From NCBI GenBank assembly GCA_007745635.1, contig CP036272.1, positions 6,036,816-6,100,815 on the forward strand: a stretch of DNA of 64,000 nucleotides. The letters run 5' to 3'. The notes under the pieces were generated by a model that was given only the letters and a program-made list of their open reading frames with translations, did no database searches and had not been told where the DNA came from. Position 1 is the stretch's first letter. The number at the start of each line of letters is the position of its first letter. Positions 1-8,294 of this stretch are shown here, one piece after another. The position numbers and the translations under genes are program-made. This DNA comes from Stieleria bergensis. GTDB taxonomy: Bacteria > Planctomycetota > Planctomycetia > Pirellulales > Pirellulaceae.

Positions 1-848
1 ATGAGCGTGCACCGCTAGAACGGATCAGTCGTCTCGCTTGGGCGGCCGCTGCAAGTGCTGAAGAACTTACCGCGCGTCGTCGTGAGATTGCGGACAAAAA
101 CATTCGCTTGGCCAACGCAACCGCAGCACCCGAAGAAGTCATCACTGATCACTTCCGAATCGTAGGCACGGCATCGCAAGCGACTTTAGAGATCATTGGC
201 CGCGAAAGCGAAAAGCACCTCGCTGCAGCACAAAAGCTAGCCAAGCCATCCGGCGAGCGAAAAGGCGAGAACTTCTTCCGTGGCCGCGCGACAATCTTTG
301 TTCTGCCGCGCCGTTATGACTACAGCGAATTCAGCAAGATGGTTGAGTCGCGCGCGATCCCAGGCAACTGGTCGGCACACTGGCGATACGACGGCATTGA
401 CGCCTACATCGCCATGGTTGCCAACGACAGTGCCGAGCCAGATGAGATCAGCTCCACCCTCGTTGCCCCCGTGACCAGCTTGGCCATTGCCACTCGAAAC
501 CCCGGCGTGCCACGTTGGTTTGCCTGGGGACTTGGAAATGCACAAGCGATGAACATGAACGCGGCGGACAGCGATGACAAGGAACGCTTGCAACTGCTGG
601 CCTCACAGGCTGCCGCCGAAGCCAACAACGCCAAGGTCTTCCTGGGCAATCGCCTGACGCCAGAGCAAACCGATTCACTGTCAACGGCGATCGGCATGGC
701 AATGCTTGATCGCAGCAAACGCCGTGGACTCGAAGCCGCGCTCCGTCAGCTAACCGATGGACTGAGCTTCGAGCAATCGTTTCAAGTCGGTTTCAAGCAA
801 ACCCCCGAGCAGTTCGTCGACGCGTTTCTAAAATACGTGCGACGGTAA
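1..848 (+). CDS. Unassigned protein, C-terminal part (5' end outside window)
   Basis: The frame is open from the first complete codon at position 3 to the stop at 846-848, so the gene begins upstream of the window and about 281 codons are visible. The visible part starts with a charged, alanine-rich helical stretch (ASAEELTARRREIADKN), followed by a mixed alpha/beta region with ATIFVLPRRYDYSEF and, further on, VPRWFAWGLG. That arrangement vaguely recalls planctomycete proteins with a peptidase-MA-like fold, but no HExxH is present in the visible part, so I do not call a peptidase. The C-terminus ends in FVDAFLKYVRR. I do not recognise the family. The TTG at 108 should not be read as the start, because coding continues upstream without interruption. 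Confidence 0.7.
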   Translation, partial: ERAPLERISRLAWAAAASAEELTARRREIADKNIRLANATAAPEEVITDHFRIVGTASQATLEIIGRESEKHLAAAQKLAKPSGERKGENFFRGRATIFVLPRRYDYSEFSKMVESRAIPGNWSAHWRYDGIDAYIAMVANDSAEPDEISSTLVAPVTSLAIATRNPGVPRWFAWGLGNAQAMNMNAADSDDKERLQLLASQAAAEANNAKVFLGNRLTPEQTDSLSTAIGMAMLDRSKRRGLEAALRQLTDGLSFEQSFQVGFKQTPEQFVDAFLKYVRR

Positions 849-1241
849 TTCACACGGCAACCCAAACATGGCCTGCCTTGCCGGGTTGCGAATCACTGAT
901 TCGCAGACGCGTTTGGCAGCCTAGCGTGGCCTAGCGTGAAGCCAACGAATGACCTGCTGAGCGACATTCCGCCAGCTGCTGTGCCTTGGGATTGACCGCC
1001 AGGCAGTTGCCGCGTCGATCATTCACGGCCGCGTCGACGAGTTCTGACCAAGCGGCGGGACACCGTTTCTTCTTGCGCGAGGTTTCTCCGGCTTGCCCGC
1101 TTGGAAAGCCGGTCAGAAGCTGCCACACTTCTGAAACCGCCGCGAACATTCTCTGACATGCAACTGTCCATGCTTTAGCGTTGCGGCGAGGCTGAGGCAT
1201 TCTCCCCCTTTACGCGTACATTCTTAGACTAGGCAAGTAGC
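849..1241. other. Intergenic region before aroF
   Basis: About 390 bases without a supported gene. A minus-strand open frame of 89 codons (931-1200) has no recognisable domain and a low-complexity basic composition, so I treat it as chance. A short direct repeat of CCTAGCGTG occurs near 920-940. The promoter of aroF should lie in the last part, but I cannot identify its boxes. Confidence 0.4.
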
Positions 1242-2249
1242 ATGATTGTGGTGATGGAACAGAACGCAACAGAAGATCAAATCCAAGCGGTTGCGGCGAA
1301 GGTTGAGTCCTTTGGGCTGAAGTCAACCATCATCAATGGCACCGAGCGAACCGTGATCGCGGCCATCGGAGAAAAACGCGGCAGCTTCAAAGAATCCATC
1401 GAGAGCTTCCCCGGCGTGTCCGCACTGACACCGATCTCGGCACCCTACAAAATGGCCAGTCGGGAAGTACGAACGGAACCAAGCACGATTCAGGTTGGCA
1501 GTTTCACCGCGGGCGGGGGCCATGTGGGCTACGTTGGCGGACCCTGCAGCGTGGAAAGCGAAGAACAGCTCATCTCGTCAGCCAGAGCGGTCAAAGCAGC
1601 TGGCGGAACCGGCCTCCGTGGCGGTGCTTTCAAACCTCGCACCAGCCCCTACAGCTTCCAAGGCATGAAAGAGGAAGGACTGAAACTGCTAGCCCAAGCC
1701 CGCGAAGAAACCGGCCTGGCGGTCTTCACCGAAGTCATGGCAACCGAAGATGTTGACCTCGTCTGTCGCTACGCCGACGTGCTGCAGGTGGGAGCTCGCA
1801 ACATGCAGAACTACCGGCTGTTAGAAGCGGTTGGAAAAAGCGGCAAGCCCGTGCTGCTAAAACGTGGTGCCTCGGCCACCATGGATGAGTTCTTGCTGGC
1901 GGCCGAATACATCCTGAACGAAGGCAATGACCAAGTCATGCTTTGCGAACGGGGGATCCGCACCTTTGAATCACACACTCGATTCACACTGCCCTTGGCC
2001 AGCATTCCTTATCTGCATCGCCGCACGCACTTGCCAGTGATCATTGATCCATCGCACGGCACCGGACACACCTACATGGTTCATGACCTGGCCGTGGCTG
2101 CGGTTGCCGCTGGAGCCGATGGGCTGATCATCGAGATGCACCCCGATCCGCCCAACGCCCAGAGCGACGGCTACCAGTCACAGACGTTTGAGCAGTTTGC
2201 TGAAACCATGACCCGCTGCCAAAAGGTCCAGCGAGCCTTGGCTGAATAA
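1242..2249 (+). CDS. aroF: 3-deoxy-7-phosphoheptulonate synthase (DAHP synthase, type I-beta)
   Basis: Catalyses the first step of the shikimate pathway, condensing phosphoenolpyruvate with erythrose 4-phosphate in the cytoplasm. The 335-residue protein has an N-terminal ferredoxin-like regulatory domain (about residues 1-75; it opens MIVVMEQNATEDQI), then the barrel: GPCSVES at 100-106, LRGGAFKPRTSPYSFQG, QVGARNMQNY, VLLKRG, CERGIRTFE and DPSHGTG near residue 270. These motifs supply the PEP, phosphate and metal ligands of the family. The N-terminal domain marks the type I-beta form, which in studied members can mediate feedback inhibition by aromatic amino acids. The ATG at 1242 is the natural start. 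The gene stands alone, with 129 bases to the next gene on the same strand. Confidence 0.95.
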   Translation: MIVVMEQNATEDQIQAVAAKVESFGLKSTIINGTERTVIAAIGEKRGSFKESIESFPGVSALTPISAPYKMASREVRTEPSTIQVGSFTAGGGHVGYVGGPCSVESEEQLISSARAVKAAGGTGLRGGAFKPRTSPYSFQGMKEEGLKLLAQAREETGLAVFTEVMATEDVDLVCRYADVLQVGARNMQNYRLLEAVGKSGKPVLLKRGASATMDEFLLAAEYILNEGNDQVMLCERGIRTFESHTRFTLPLASIPYLHRRTHLPVIIDPSHGTGHTYMVHDLAVAAVAAGADGLIIEMHPDPPNAQSDGYQSQTFEQFAETMTRCQKVQRALAE

Positions 2250-2267
2250 GCCGACAAGCCCTGCAGT

Positions 2268-2283
2268 TGCGTGCTTGCACGCA
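2268..2283. terminator. Perfect dyad after aroF
   Basis: TGCGTGCTTGCACGCA is a 16-base perfect inverted repeat located 19 bases after the aroF stop. It could form a 7-bp stem. No T-run follows, so it may be a weak terminator or a protein site. A similar core (GCGTGCAAGCAC) occurs in the dispersed repeats near 13216 and 52881. Confidence 0.35.
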
Positions 2284-2378
2284 TGACGAAACACAGACCC
2301 CTTCCGGGTTCATCGCCAGCAGTGCTTTCAATGACGCTTGACGCGCGATGAACACATCACCCATGCAACGCGACAGTC

Positions 2379-3419
2379 ATGAGCACAGAACCTCCCGCCG
2401 GTGACGCCGGCATGGAAACGCCCGATGCGGAAACCACCAAGGCCTCAGTCCGCGCCTCTGGCGACCGCACGATCCAGCAATACCAAAACTGGATGCAGAT
2501 CAACGCCGCCTCACACCTACTGCGTGCGGCCAGACAATGCGGCTTGATCGAATTACTGCAGCAAGGCCAACAGACCCTCGAACAGGTCTGTGATCGGCTC
2601 TCGCTGGATCCTGAATCTGCCGAGCCGTACTTGGCCTGCCTGACCTCGATTGGGATCGTTGAGCAATACGGCGAAGATTACGCACTTGCACGCGCTGGCC
2701 ATCTGCTGTGCCAGTACGACCAAGATCTTGGCGACGCTCGCTGGGAGAACTTGGGCGAAAAGATGCAGCCGCGCCAGCCCGAACCTGATCCGGGAAAACT
2801 GGCACAGTATCGCAGCCGCCTGGCAGCCACCCAGTGGATCCACACCAGCGCCGCTCTGCAGGCCGCTGAAATTCTGGACGTCGCCAATCCCAAGCATGCC
2901 GAATGGCGCCTGTTGGACTTGGGCTGCGGAGCAGGGGTCTGGAGCTGTGCGATTGCCCACCAAGTTCCCGGATCCACCGTGCTGGCGGTCGATCAGGCTG
3001 AACTGCTTCAATCGGCACAGGAAACCGCCAACTCGATCGAACTCGGCGAGCGGTACGAAACGCTGGCTGAGAATCCGATCACGGCGGAACTTCCCGGCGA
3101 CGCATTTGACTTGGCCGTGCTCCCACAATTGGTCTCCTGCCTGGATGACCAGACCGCCGCCGGGTTGCTGAAATCCGTCTTCGCCGCCTTGAAAGCGGGC
3201 GGCCGCGTAGCGATTCCAGATCTGTACGTCGGGCCAGCCAAAGCGGGACTCAAAGAATCCCTGGGAAGGCTAGAAGTCAGCGTTTGCACCCCACATGGCA
3301 AAGTGCGCGACTTGCGAGACTGCGACAAACTGCTGAGAGACGCCGGTTTTACGGGAATTCAGTTCAGCTACTTGGTCGCCAGCGAACAAGGCCTGGGGAT
3401 GCTGGTGGCGGAAAAGTGA
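2379..3419 (+). CDS. SAM-dependent methyltransferase with N-terminal winged-helix dimerisation domain
   Basis: The 346-residue protein is laid out like the small-molecule O-methyltransferases. Residues about 30-110 form a helix-rich winged-helix domain (IQQYQNWMQINAASHLLRAA, then LEQVCDRLSLDPESAEPYL and IGIVEQYGEDYALA). This is followed by a Rossmann-type domain with the SAM-binding motif LLDLGCGAG at 178-186 and an acidic residue ending the second strand (VLAVDQ). FDLAVLPQLVSCLDD fits motif IV, and AALKAGGRVAIPDL is the usual strand after motif V. The substrate cannot be read from the sequence; relatives modify quinones, carotenoids or polyketides. It lies between aroF and rpmF with clear gaps on both sides, so the neighbourhood gives no clue to the substrate. 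Start ATG at 2379. Confidence 0.85.
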   Translation: MSTEPPAGDAGMETPDAETTKASVRASGDRTIQQYQNWMQINAASHLLRAARQCGLIELLQQGQQTLEQVCDRLSLDPESAEPYLACLTSIGIVEQYGEDYALARAGHLLCQYDQDLGDARWENLGEKMQPRQPEPDPGKLAQYRSRLAATQWIHTSAALQAAEILDVANPKHAEWRLLDLGCGAGVWSCAIAHQVPGSTVLAVDQAELLQSAQETANSIELGERYETLAENPITAELPGDAFDLAVLPQLVSCLDDQTAAGLLKSVFAALKAGGRVAIPDLYVGPAKAGLKESLGRLEVSVCTPHGKVRDLRDCDKLLRDAGFTGIQFSYLVASEQGLGMLVAEK

Positions 3420-3569
3420 CCCCGATCCCGCAGATAGACACCAGCTTCCGGGATTGTTGACCGCTGAAGCCAATATTTTCGGTAACGAGGATTGACGAAC
3501 TAGGACTTTGGTTCCTAGGATGCTGGGCCAAGTTTGACCTTCAGCGAACACTTTTACCCCCCTGCAGCG

Positions 3570-3752
3570 ATGGCTGTCCCAAAAAGAAAACACAGTAACA
3601 GTCGTACCGGTAATCGGCGCAGCCACGACCGCGTCAAGAAAGCCCAGATCGCCTACTGCCCACAGTGCAGTCAGGCAGTGCCTACGCACACGATCTGCCC
3701 CAAATGCGGGCACTACATGGGCCGCACCTTGGTCGAGCCAACCGAAGAGTAG
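3570..3752 (+). CDS. rpmF: 50S ribosomal protein L32
   Basis: A 60-residue basic protein that starts MAVPKRKHSNSRTGNRRSHD, the typical N-terminus of L32, and carries a zinc ribbon formed by C30-x2-C33 and C43-x2-C46 (CPQC and CPKC). The four-cysteine form binds zinc. The ATG at 3570 is chosen because the conserved AVPKRK sequence follows directly; open frame further upstream (to 3534) has no family similarity. In many bacteria rpmF is followed by plsX, fabH and fabD. Here fabD follows after 524 bases and neither plsX nor fabH is in between. Confidence 0.95.
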   Translation: MAVPKRKHSNSRTGNRRSHDRVKKAQIAYCPQCSQAVPTHTICPKCGHYMGRTLVEPTEE

Positions 3753-4276
3753 TCCCCGTTCAGCGGCGGACTTCCAGGATTCCCAAGGCTCGGTCTCAGC
3801 GCCAATCTGCCACTGCAATGCAGTCGGTAGCCCGAACTGCTAAGCACTTGCACAAGAATCCGTTGCGCCACGCAACTGGCGCTCTGGGCAAGCTCGGGAT
3901 TGGCGGCCTGCAGCGGTGCGGAAGCGAATTGCATAACAGCTGACGGACCTGCTGAGATCAGTTGCGGGCCTTCGCCGGCTTTCTTCCTCGATGCAAGTTC
4001 TGCCGGGCGAGACGAAGCCTTGTTGCCCAACGCGAATCACGCCGATTTCAGCGTGCTATCTCGGACAGTCTGCCACTGAACGAAAAGCGGGACAGAACTC
4101 CGCCGTTCACCCTGCATTCTCTCGGCTGGAAATTAACCGCAAACAGTCTCCCTGTTTGCCTTCGATTGCTTTCAATTGGACTGGTTGACCGAACAAGCAT
4201 GAGTCAACCTTTGGCCGATGATTGGCCTCCCAGCGATTGAGTGCTTGCAAAGCACCGTTCTCTCTCTCGGTAAATT
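3753..4276. other. Non-coding gap between rpmF and fabD
   Basis: These 524 bases occupy the position where plsX and fabH lie in many bacteria. Open frames on both strands are short and show no recognisable motif. I see no remnant of PlsX or FabH and no convincing hairpin followed by a T-run. The fab cluster promoter is presumably in the last 150 bases. Confidence 0.45.
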
Positions 4277-5200
4277 ATGGACGTCTCCACAGCAGCGATT
4301 CTGTTCCCCGGTCAAGGGGCTCAAGACATTGGCATGGGACAATGGCTTTGCGAATCATCCCCCATTGCCAACGAACTGTTCCAACAGGCCAACGAGATTC
4401 TTGGTTACGACCTGCAAGCCCTTTGCAAAGACGGACCCAAAGAACGCCTTGATGCGACGGAATTTAGCCAACCCGCATTGTTCACCGTCGGCATGGCGGC
4501 AGCAAAGGTTCTGCAAGATCAACAGCCAGAACGTCTAGCAAACATCAAAGCGACGGCTGGATTAAGCCTGGGTGAATACACCGCCGTTTGCTTTGCCGGC
4601 GGCCTGGAGTTTGCCGACGCTCTGCGATTGGTCCAGCGTCGAGGACAAGCCATGCAAGCGGCTGCCGACGCAGTGGAAAGCGGCATGGCCAGCGTGATTG
4701 GCATGAAACTGGACGACCTGCAAGCGGTTTGCGACCAGGTCAAAGAGGGCGATGTCCTGCGGCCCGCTAACCTGCTGTGCCCAGGCAACATCGCTGTGTC
4801 CGGACATCAAACCGCCTTGGCACGACTGGAACCTGCCGTCCTGGAAGCCGGCGCGATGAAATTCATTCCACTGACGGTTGCTGGGGCTTTCCACACCAGT
4901 TTGATGGAACCCGCCGTGGCTGCGTTGAGCGAAGCTTTGGCCGAGATGCCAATTCAGGACACGCAAATTCCCGTTTACAGCAACGTGGACGCCGCACCAC
5001 ACCAATCAGCCGACGAAATTCGGTCCTTGCTCAGCCGCCAAGTCACTCAACCGGTCTTGTGGGAAGCATCCATTCGCAAGATGATCGACGACGGAATCGA
5101 AGGCTTTTTGGAAGCGGGGACTGGTCGAATACTGCGTGGAACCTTAAAACGCATCCAGCGAAAACTCCCCACCGATGGCTTTGGCGACGAAGCGTCCTGA
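4277..5200 (+). CDS. fabD: Malonyl-CoA:ACP transacylase
   Basis: Moves malonyl groups from CoA to acyl carrier protein for fatty-acid elongation. The 307-residue length is normal. FPGQGAQDIGMG near residue 10 forms the oxyanion loop, GLSLGEY at 95-101 carries the nucleophilic Ser97, and GAFHTSLM near residue 205 carries the catalytic His. The usual GHSLGEY has His replaced by Leu at 96, which is seen in part of the family and does not remove a catalytic residue. It is the first gene of fabD-fabG-acpP-fabF and lies 86 bases before fabG. ATG at 4277 fits the family N-terminus. Confidence 0.95.
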   Translation: MDVSTAAILFPGQGAQDIGMGQWLCESSPIANELFQQANEILGYDLQALCKDGPKERLDATEFSQPALFTVGMAAAKVLQDQQPERLANIKATAGLSLGEYTAVCFAGGLEFADALRLVQRRGQAMQAAADAVESGMASVIGMKLDDLQAVCDQVKEGDVLRPANLLCPGNIAVSGHQTALARLEPAVLEAGAMKFIPLTVAGAFHTSLMEPAVAALSEALAEMPIQDTQIPVYSNVDAAPHQSADEIRSLLSRQVTQPVLWEASIRKMIDDGIEGFLEAGTGRILRGTLKRIQRKLPTDGFGDEAS

Positions 5201-5286
5201 ATTTCCTCGGATTCCTTCCCAGCGCCCGAGAACGAATCCGCTGAAATCAATCCGACAGCACAGCACACTGAAAACTAGGAACTGAA

Positions 5287-6039
5287 ATGGGACTACAAGT
5301 AGATTTAAACGGCCAGGTCGCCATCGTCACCGGCGCTTCACAGGGCTTGGGCAAGGCTGTCGCGGTGGCCCTAGCGTCCAACGGAGCCACCGTTGCATGC
5401 TTGGCCAGAAATGCCGAGAAATTGGCCGCCACCGTCAGCGAGATCGAAGCTGCTGGCGGGAAAGGCATTGCGGTTCCCTGCGATGTGACCGACCGCCAGG
5501 CGCTTGACGGAGCGATCAAGCAAGTCGCCGCCGACCAAGGCCGACTGGATATCCTGGTCAACAATGCCGGGATCACCCGTGACAAACTGGCTCGCGGGAT
5601 GAGCGACGAGGACTGGGACGCTGTTTTAGCGACCAACCTGACCAGCAGCTTCGTCGCTTGCCGGGCAGCCGCCGGAATCATGCGAAAGAAAAAATCGGGC
5701 CGAATCATCAACATGGCCAGCATTTCGGGGATCATTGGCAACCCCGGCCAAGCAAACTACTCCGCCAGCAAGGCGGGTATGATGGGCATGACTCGCACAA
5801 TGAGCAAAGAATTGGTCAGTCGCGGGATTACCGTCAATGCGGTCGCCCCCGGCTTTATTGCTAGTGAAATGACCGAGGCAATCCCCGTAGCGATTCGTGA
5901 CGAAGTCGTCAAAGCGATTCCTGCCAAGCGAATGGGCGACCCCGCCGACGTCGCAGCAGCGGTTTTATTCCTGGCTTCGGCCGATGCGGGATACATTTCG
6001 GGTCAAACCATCGTCGTTGACGGCGGAATGACAGGCTAA
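5287..6039 (+). CDS. fabG: 3-oxoacyl-ACP reductase
   Basis: NADPH-dependent reduction of the beta-keto group in fatty-acid elongation. This 250-residue short-chain dehydrogenase has the cofactor loop TGASQGLGKA at about 15-24, NNAG at 92-95, and the catalytic residues Ser145 (in NMASIS), Tyr158 and Lys162 (YSASK). It ends with SGQTIVVDGGMTG, typical of FabG. The start ATG at 5287 is preceded by a purine-rich stretch (AACTAGGAACTGAA). Position between fabD and acpP supports FabG rather than another SDR. Confidence 0.95.
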   Translation: MGLQVDLNGQVAIVTGASQGLGKAVAVALASNGATVACLARNAEKLAATVSEIEAAGGKGIAVPCDVTDRQALDGAIKQVAADQGRLDILVNNAGITRDKLARGMSDEDWDAVLATNLTSSFVACRAAAGIMRKKKSGRIINMASISGIIGNPGQANYSASKAGMMGMTRTMSKELVSRGITVNAVAPGFIASEMTEAIPVAIRDEVVKAIPAKRMGDPADVAAAVLFLASADAGYISGQTIVVDGGMTG

Positions 6040-6200
6040 GCGTTTTGGCGTGGGATATTGACGCCTTTTGCTTGTTTCACCTATCTTTTCACCAAATCAA
6101 CAAAGAGTCTCAAGGCTCTAATGCCGGATGTCGCGTTTCCCCTGCCCTCTGTGGGGTGTTTCGTGAAGACAAACCTATACCCCTATTACATTCAAAGATT

Positions 6201-6204
6201 GGAG
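6201..6204 (+). promoter_or_regulatory. Shine-Dalgarno site that decides the acpP start
   Basis: GGAG at 6201-6204 stands 7 bases before the ATG at 6212 but only 1 base before the in-frame ATG at 6206. Spacing therefore favours 6212, which also gives the normal ACP N-terminus MASVEERV. Confidence 0.65.
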
Positions 6205-6211
6205 AATGCGT

Positions 6212-6454
6212 ATGGCCAGCGTCGAAGAGCGCGTGATCGAGATCGTTGCCGAACAACTAGGTCACGATAAAGACAAAATCACCCGCGAGACGAACTTCGT
6301 CAATGACCTGGGTGCCGACTCGTTGGACACCGTGGAATTGGTGATGGAACTTGAAGAAGAGTTCAATATCAGCATTCCCGATGAAGCCGCTGAGAAAATT
6401 CAAAAGGTCGGTGAAGCCATCGACTTCATTGAAAGCGCCAAAGGCGACGAATAA
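6212..6454 (+). CDS. acpP: Acyl carrier protein
   Basis: An 80-residue acidic helical protein with the phosphopantetheine attachment motif GADSLD; Ser37 is the modified residue. The surrounding sequence [21 protein letters not shown] is that of a classic fatty-acid ACP. Start chosen at 6212 by ribosome-binding-site spacing; an upstream in-frame ATG at 6206 would add only two residues. It lies 172 bases after fabG and 332 bases before fabF, and the second gap contains three possible hairpins. ACP is usually needed in excess over the enzymes, so a partial terminator after acpP would make sense, but this is inference. Confidence 0.95.
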   Translation: MASVEERVIEIVAEQLGHDKDKITRETNFVNDLGADSLDTVELVMELEEEFNISIPDEAAEKIQKVGEAIDFIESAKGDE

Positions 6455-6457
6455 CAC

Positions 6458-6487
6458 CTCGCATCCGTGTCGTGACGCGGATGCGTT
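6458..6487 (+). terminator. Hairpin directly after acpP
   Basis: CGCATCCG at 6460-6467 pairs with CGGATGCG at 6478-6485, and one T-G and one G-C pair extend the stem inward to leave a 6-base loop. The hairpin starts five bases after the stop codon. Only TTGTG follows, so it is not a canonical intrinsic terminator; mRNA 3'-end protection is an alternative. Confidence 0.45.
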
Positions 6488-6526
6488 GTGAAGTCTGACG
6501 AGAATGCATTGTTTGCGATCGAAGCT

Positions 6527-6544
6527 GCTCAAACTTGTTTGAGC
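6527..6544. promoter_or_regulatory. Perfect dyad in acpP-fabF gap
   Basis: GCTCAAAC TT GTTTGAGC is a perfect 18-base inverted repeat (a 7-bp stem with a CTTG loop if transcribed). With no T-run after it, an operator for a dimeric regulator is as likely as an RNA hairpin. Confidence 0.35.
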
Positions 6545-6580
6545 CAAGATGGCAAACGGCATTCTTCTGCAACTCATTAG

Positions 6581-6605
6581 CCCCTGGTCTTCACAGACCT
6601 CGGGG
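6581..6605. terminator. Second hairpin in acpP-fabF gap
   Basis: CCCC and GGTCT (6581-6584, 6586-6590) pair with AGACC and GGGG (6595-6599, 6602-6605) around a TCAC loop, giving nine pairs with a small internal loop. About 70 bases later there are T-rich stretches (6674-6700), which are AT-rich relative to the region and may belong to a fabF promoter. Confidence 0.4.
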
Positions 6606-6786
6606 TTCCATTGCCGCCACTGAAACGTCGTGACTTGAATCTGATTCAACGATCGACGTGACATCAGGCGGCATTTTTTTCATCTGATATTTTTATCGAC
6701 CCAGGAATACCTCCTGTCGTTTTGCAGCGCGTTCCTAATACTCTGTACTCCGCAACTGGTTCGTAACTTAAGACAAGGCAACCAAG

Positions 6787-8076
6787 ATGTCACAAGGTTC
6801 AGCCGATTCATCATCCAACGCTTCTGTTTTCAAAGGCGATCGCCGTATCGTGATCACCGGTATCGGCGTTGTTACTCCCCTGGGCTGTGAAATCGAACAG
6901 TTCTGGTCTGCACTCACTGCTGGCGAAAGCGGTATCGCCCCGATCACCTGCATTGACACCACACAGTACAAAATTAACTTTGGCGGCCAGATCCACGAGT
7001 TCAGCTTGGAAGGGATCTGTGATCCCAAAGAAGCCAGGCGACTGGACCGTTTCACACAGTTAGCTGTGCATGCTGCCGAGCAAGCCGTCAAAGACTGCGG
7101 CATCGATTTCGATCAAACCGATCGCTCACGCTGCGGTGTCATCTTAGGCAGCGGCATTGGTGGTCTACTGGAGATCGAAGCACAGATCGAAAAGATGCTG
7201 ACCAAAGGTCCATCTCGCGTCAGCCCCTTTACGATTCCCAAAATGATGGTCAACGCTGCCGGCGGCAACATTGCCATCACCCATGGCTTACGTGGCCCAA
7301 ACTTTGCCGTCGCCACCGCTTGCGCCAGTGCAACCAACGCCATGGGCGACGCACTCCGCAGCATTCGCCAAAACGAAACCGACTTTGTCATCACCGGTGG
7401 CAGTGAAGCAGCCATGACCCGCATGGGCTTTGCTGCATTCCAAAACATGAAAGCGCTGTCGGCTCGCGTCGATGCACCTACCGAGGCCAGTCGCCCCTTC
7501 GACACCGAACGCGATGGCTTCGTCCTATCCGAAGGCTCCGGCGTTTTGGTCTTTGAAGAACTGCAGCACGCCTTGAATCGCGGCGCAAAGATCTATGGCG
7601 AAGTGATTGGCTATGGCACGACCTGCGATGCAGGACACATCACGGCACCAGATCCAGAAGGTACCGGCGCCGCAGCAGCCATGCAAGCGGCCTTGGATGA
7701 TGCCGGCGTCTCTCCCGATCAAGTCGATTACATCAACGCTCACGGCACCAGCACACCACTGGGTGACAAAGCTGAAACCAATGCCATCAAGCGTGTTTTT
7801 GGTGACGCAGCTTACAAAACCAGTGTCAGCAGCACCAAGAGCAGCCTTGGGCACTCGCTGGGTGCCAGCGGTGGGATCGAAGCTGCGATCCTGTGCAAGA
7901 CGATCGAAACCGAAACCATTGCTCCAACGATCAACTTGACCAACCCTGACCCCGATTGCGACTTGGACTACACGCCGAATCAGGCGGCGTCGAAAGCTGT
8001 CAAAGTCGCCATGAGCAACAGCTTTGGATTCGGCGGTCACAACGCCTGTATCGTGATCGAAAAGTACGAAGGCTAA
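6787..8076 (+). CDS. fabF: 3-oxoacyl-ACP synthase II (KAS II)
   Basis: Elongating condensing enzyme of type II fatty-acid synthesis. It is 429 residues, about 15 longer than E. coli FabF because of a Ser/Asn-rich N-terminal tail before RRIVITGIGVVTPLG. The catalytic triad is complete: Cys179 (VATACASAT), His319 (INAHGTSTP) and His356 (SSLGHSLGA). FGFGGHNACIV near the end is the family C-terminal signature. It follows acpP in the classic order. The long acpP-fabF gap suggests its own promoter in addition to read-through. Confidence 0.95.
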   Translation: MSQGSADSSSNASVFKGDRRIVITGIGVVTPLGCEIEQFWSALTAGESGIAPITCIDTTQYKINFGGQIHEFSLEGICDPKEARRLDRFTQLAVHAAEQAVKDCGIDFDQTDRSRCGVILGSGIGGLLEIEAQIEKMLTKGPSRVSPFTIPKMMVNAAGGNIAITHGLRGPNFAVATACASATNAMGDALRSIRQNETDFVITGGSEAAMTRMGFAAFQNMKALSARVDAPTEASRPFDTERDGFVLSEGSGVLVFEELQHALNRGAKIYGEVIGYGTTCDAGHITAPDPEGTGAAAAMQAALDDAGVSPDQVDYINAHGTSTPLGDKAETNAIKRVFGDAAYKTSVSSTKSSLGHSLGASGGIEAAILCKTIETETIAPTINLTNPDPDCDLDYTPNQAASKAVKVAMSNSFGFGGHNACIVIEKYEG

Positions 8077-8099
8077 AACAGCTTCGACAATCCTGCGAT

Positions 8100-8121
8100 C
8101 GTTGCGCACGGAATCGCAACG
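8100..8121. terminator. Hairpin after fabF
   Basis: CGTTGCG (8100-8106) and CGCAACG (8115-8121) form a perfect 7-bp stem with an 8-base loop, 24 bases after the fabF stop. The next gene is convergent, so a terminator is expected here. No T-run follows. Confidence 0.4.
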
Positions 8122-8294
8122 CCGCGCAGCCACAACGTGGCGGCGGGAATTTCGGGGAGATGATCGCTGTCGCCCCCGCAACGCGAAGTCGGGGACCCCG
8201 CGAAGCCAGGGACCCCGCGAAACGCGAGCAGGCAGTAAAACCCCATCCGCTGTCACTGTTTCTGGTGAGTGCCGTCAGCGGCAAGATGCTGCGT

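Noticed and set aside
931-1200. Possible 89-residue gene on the minus strand before aroF
   Set aside because: No motif, no ribosome-binding site, unusual Arg/Ala-rich composition.
3665-4240. Possible small genes between rpmF and fabD
   Set aside because: Frames on both strands overlap each other, lack start signals and show no PlsX or FabH similarity.
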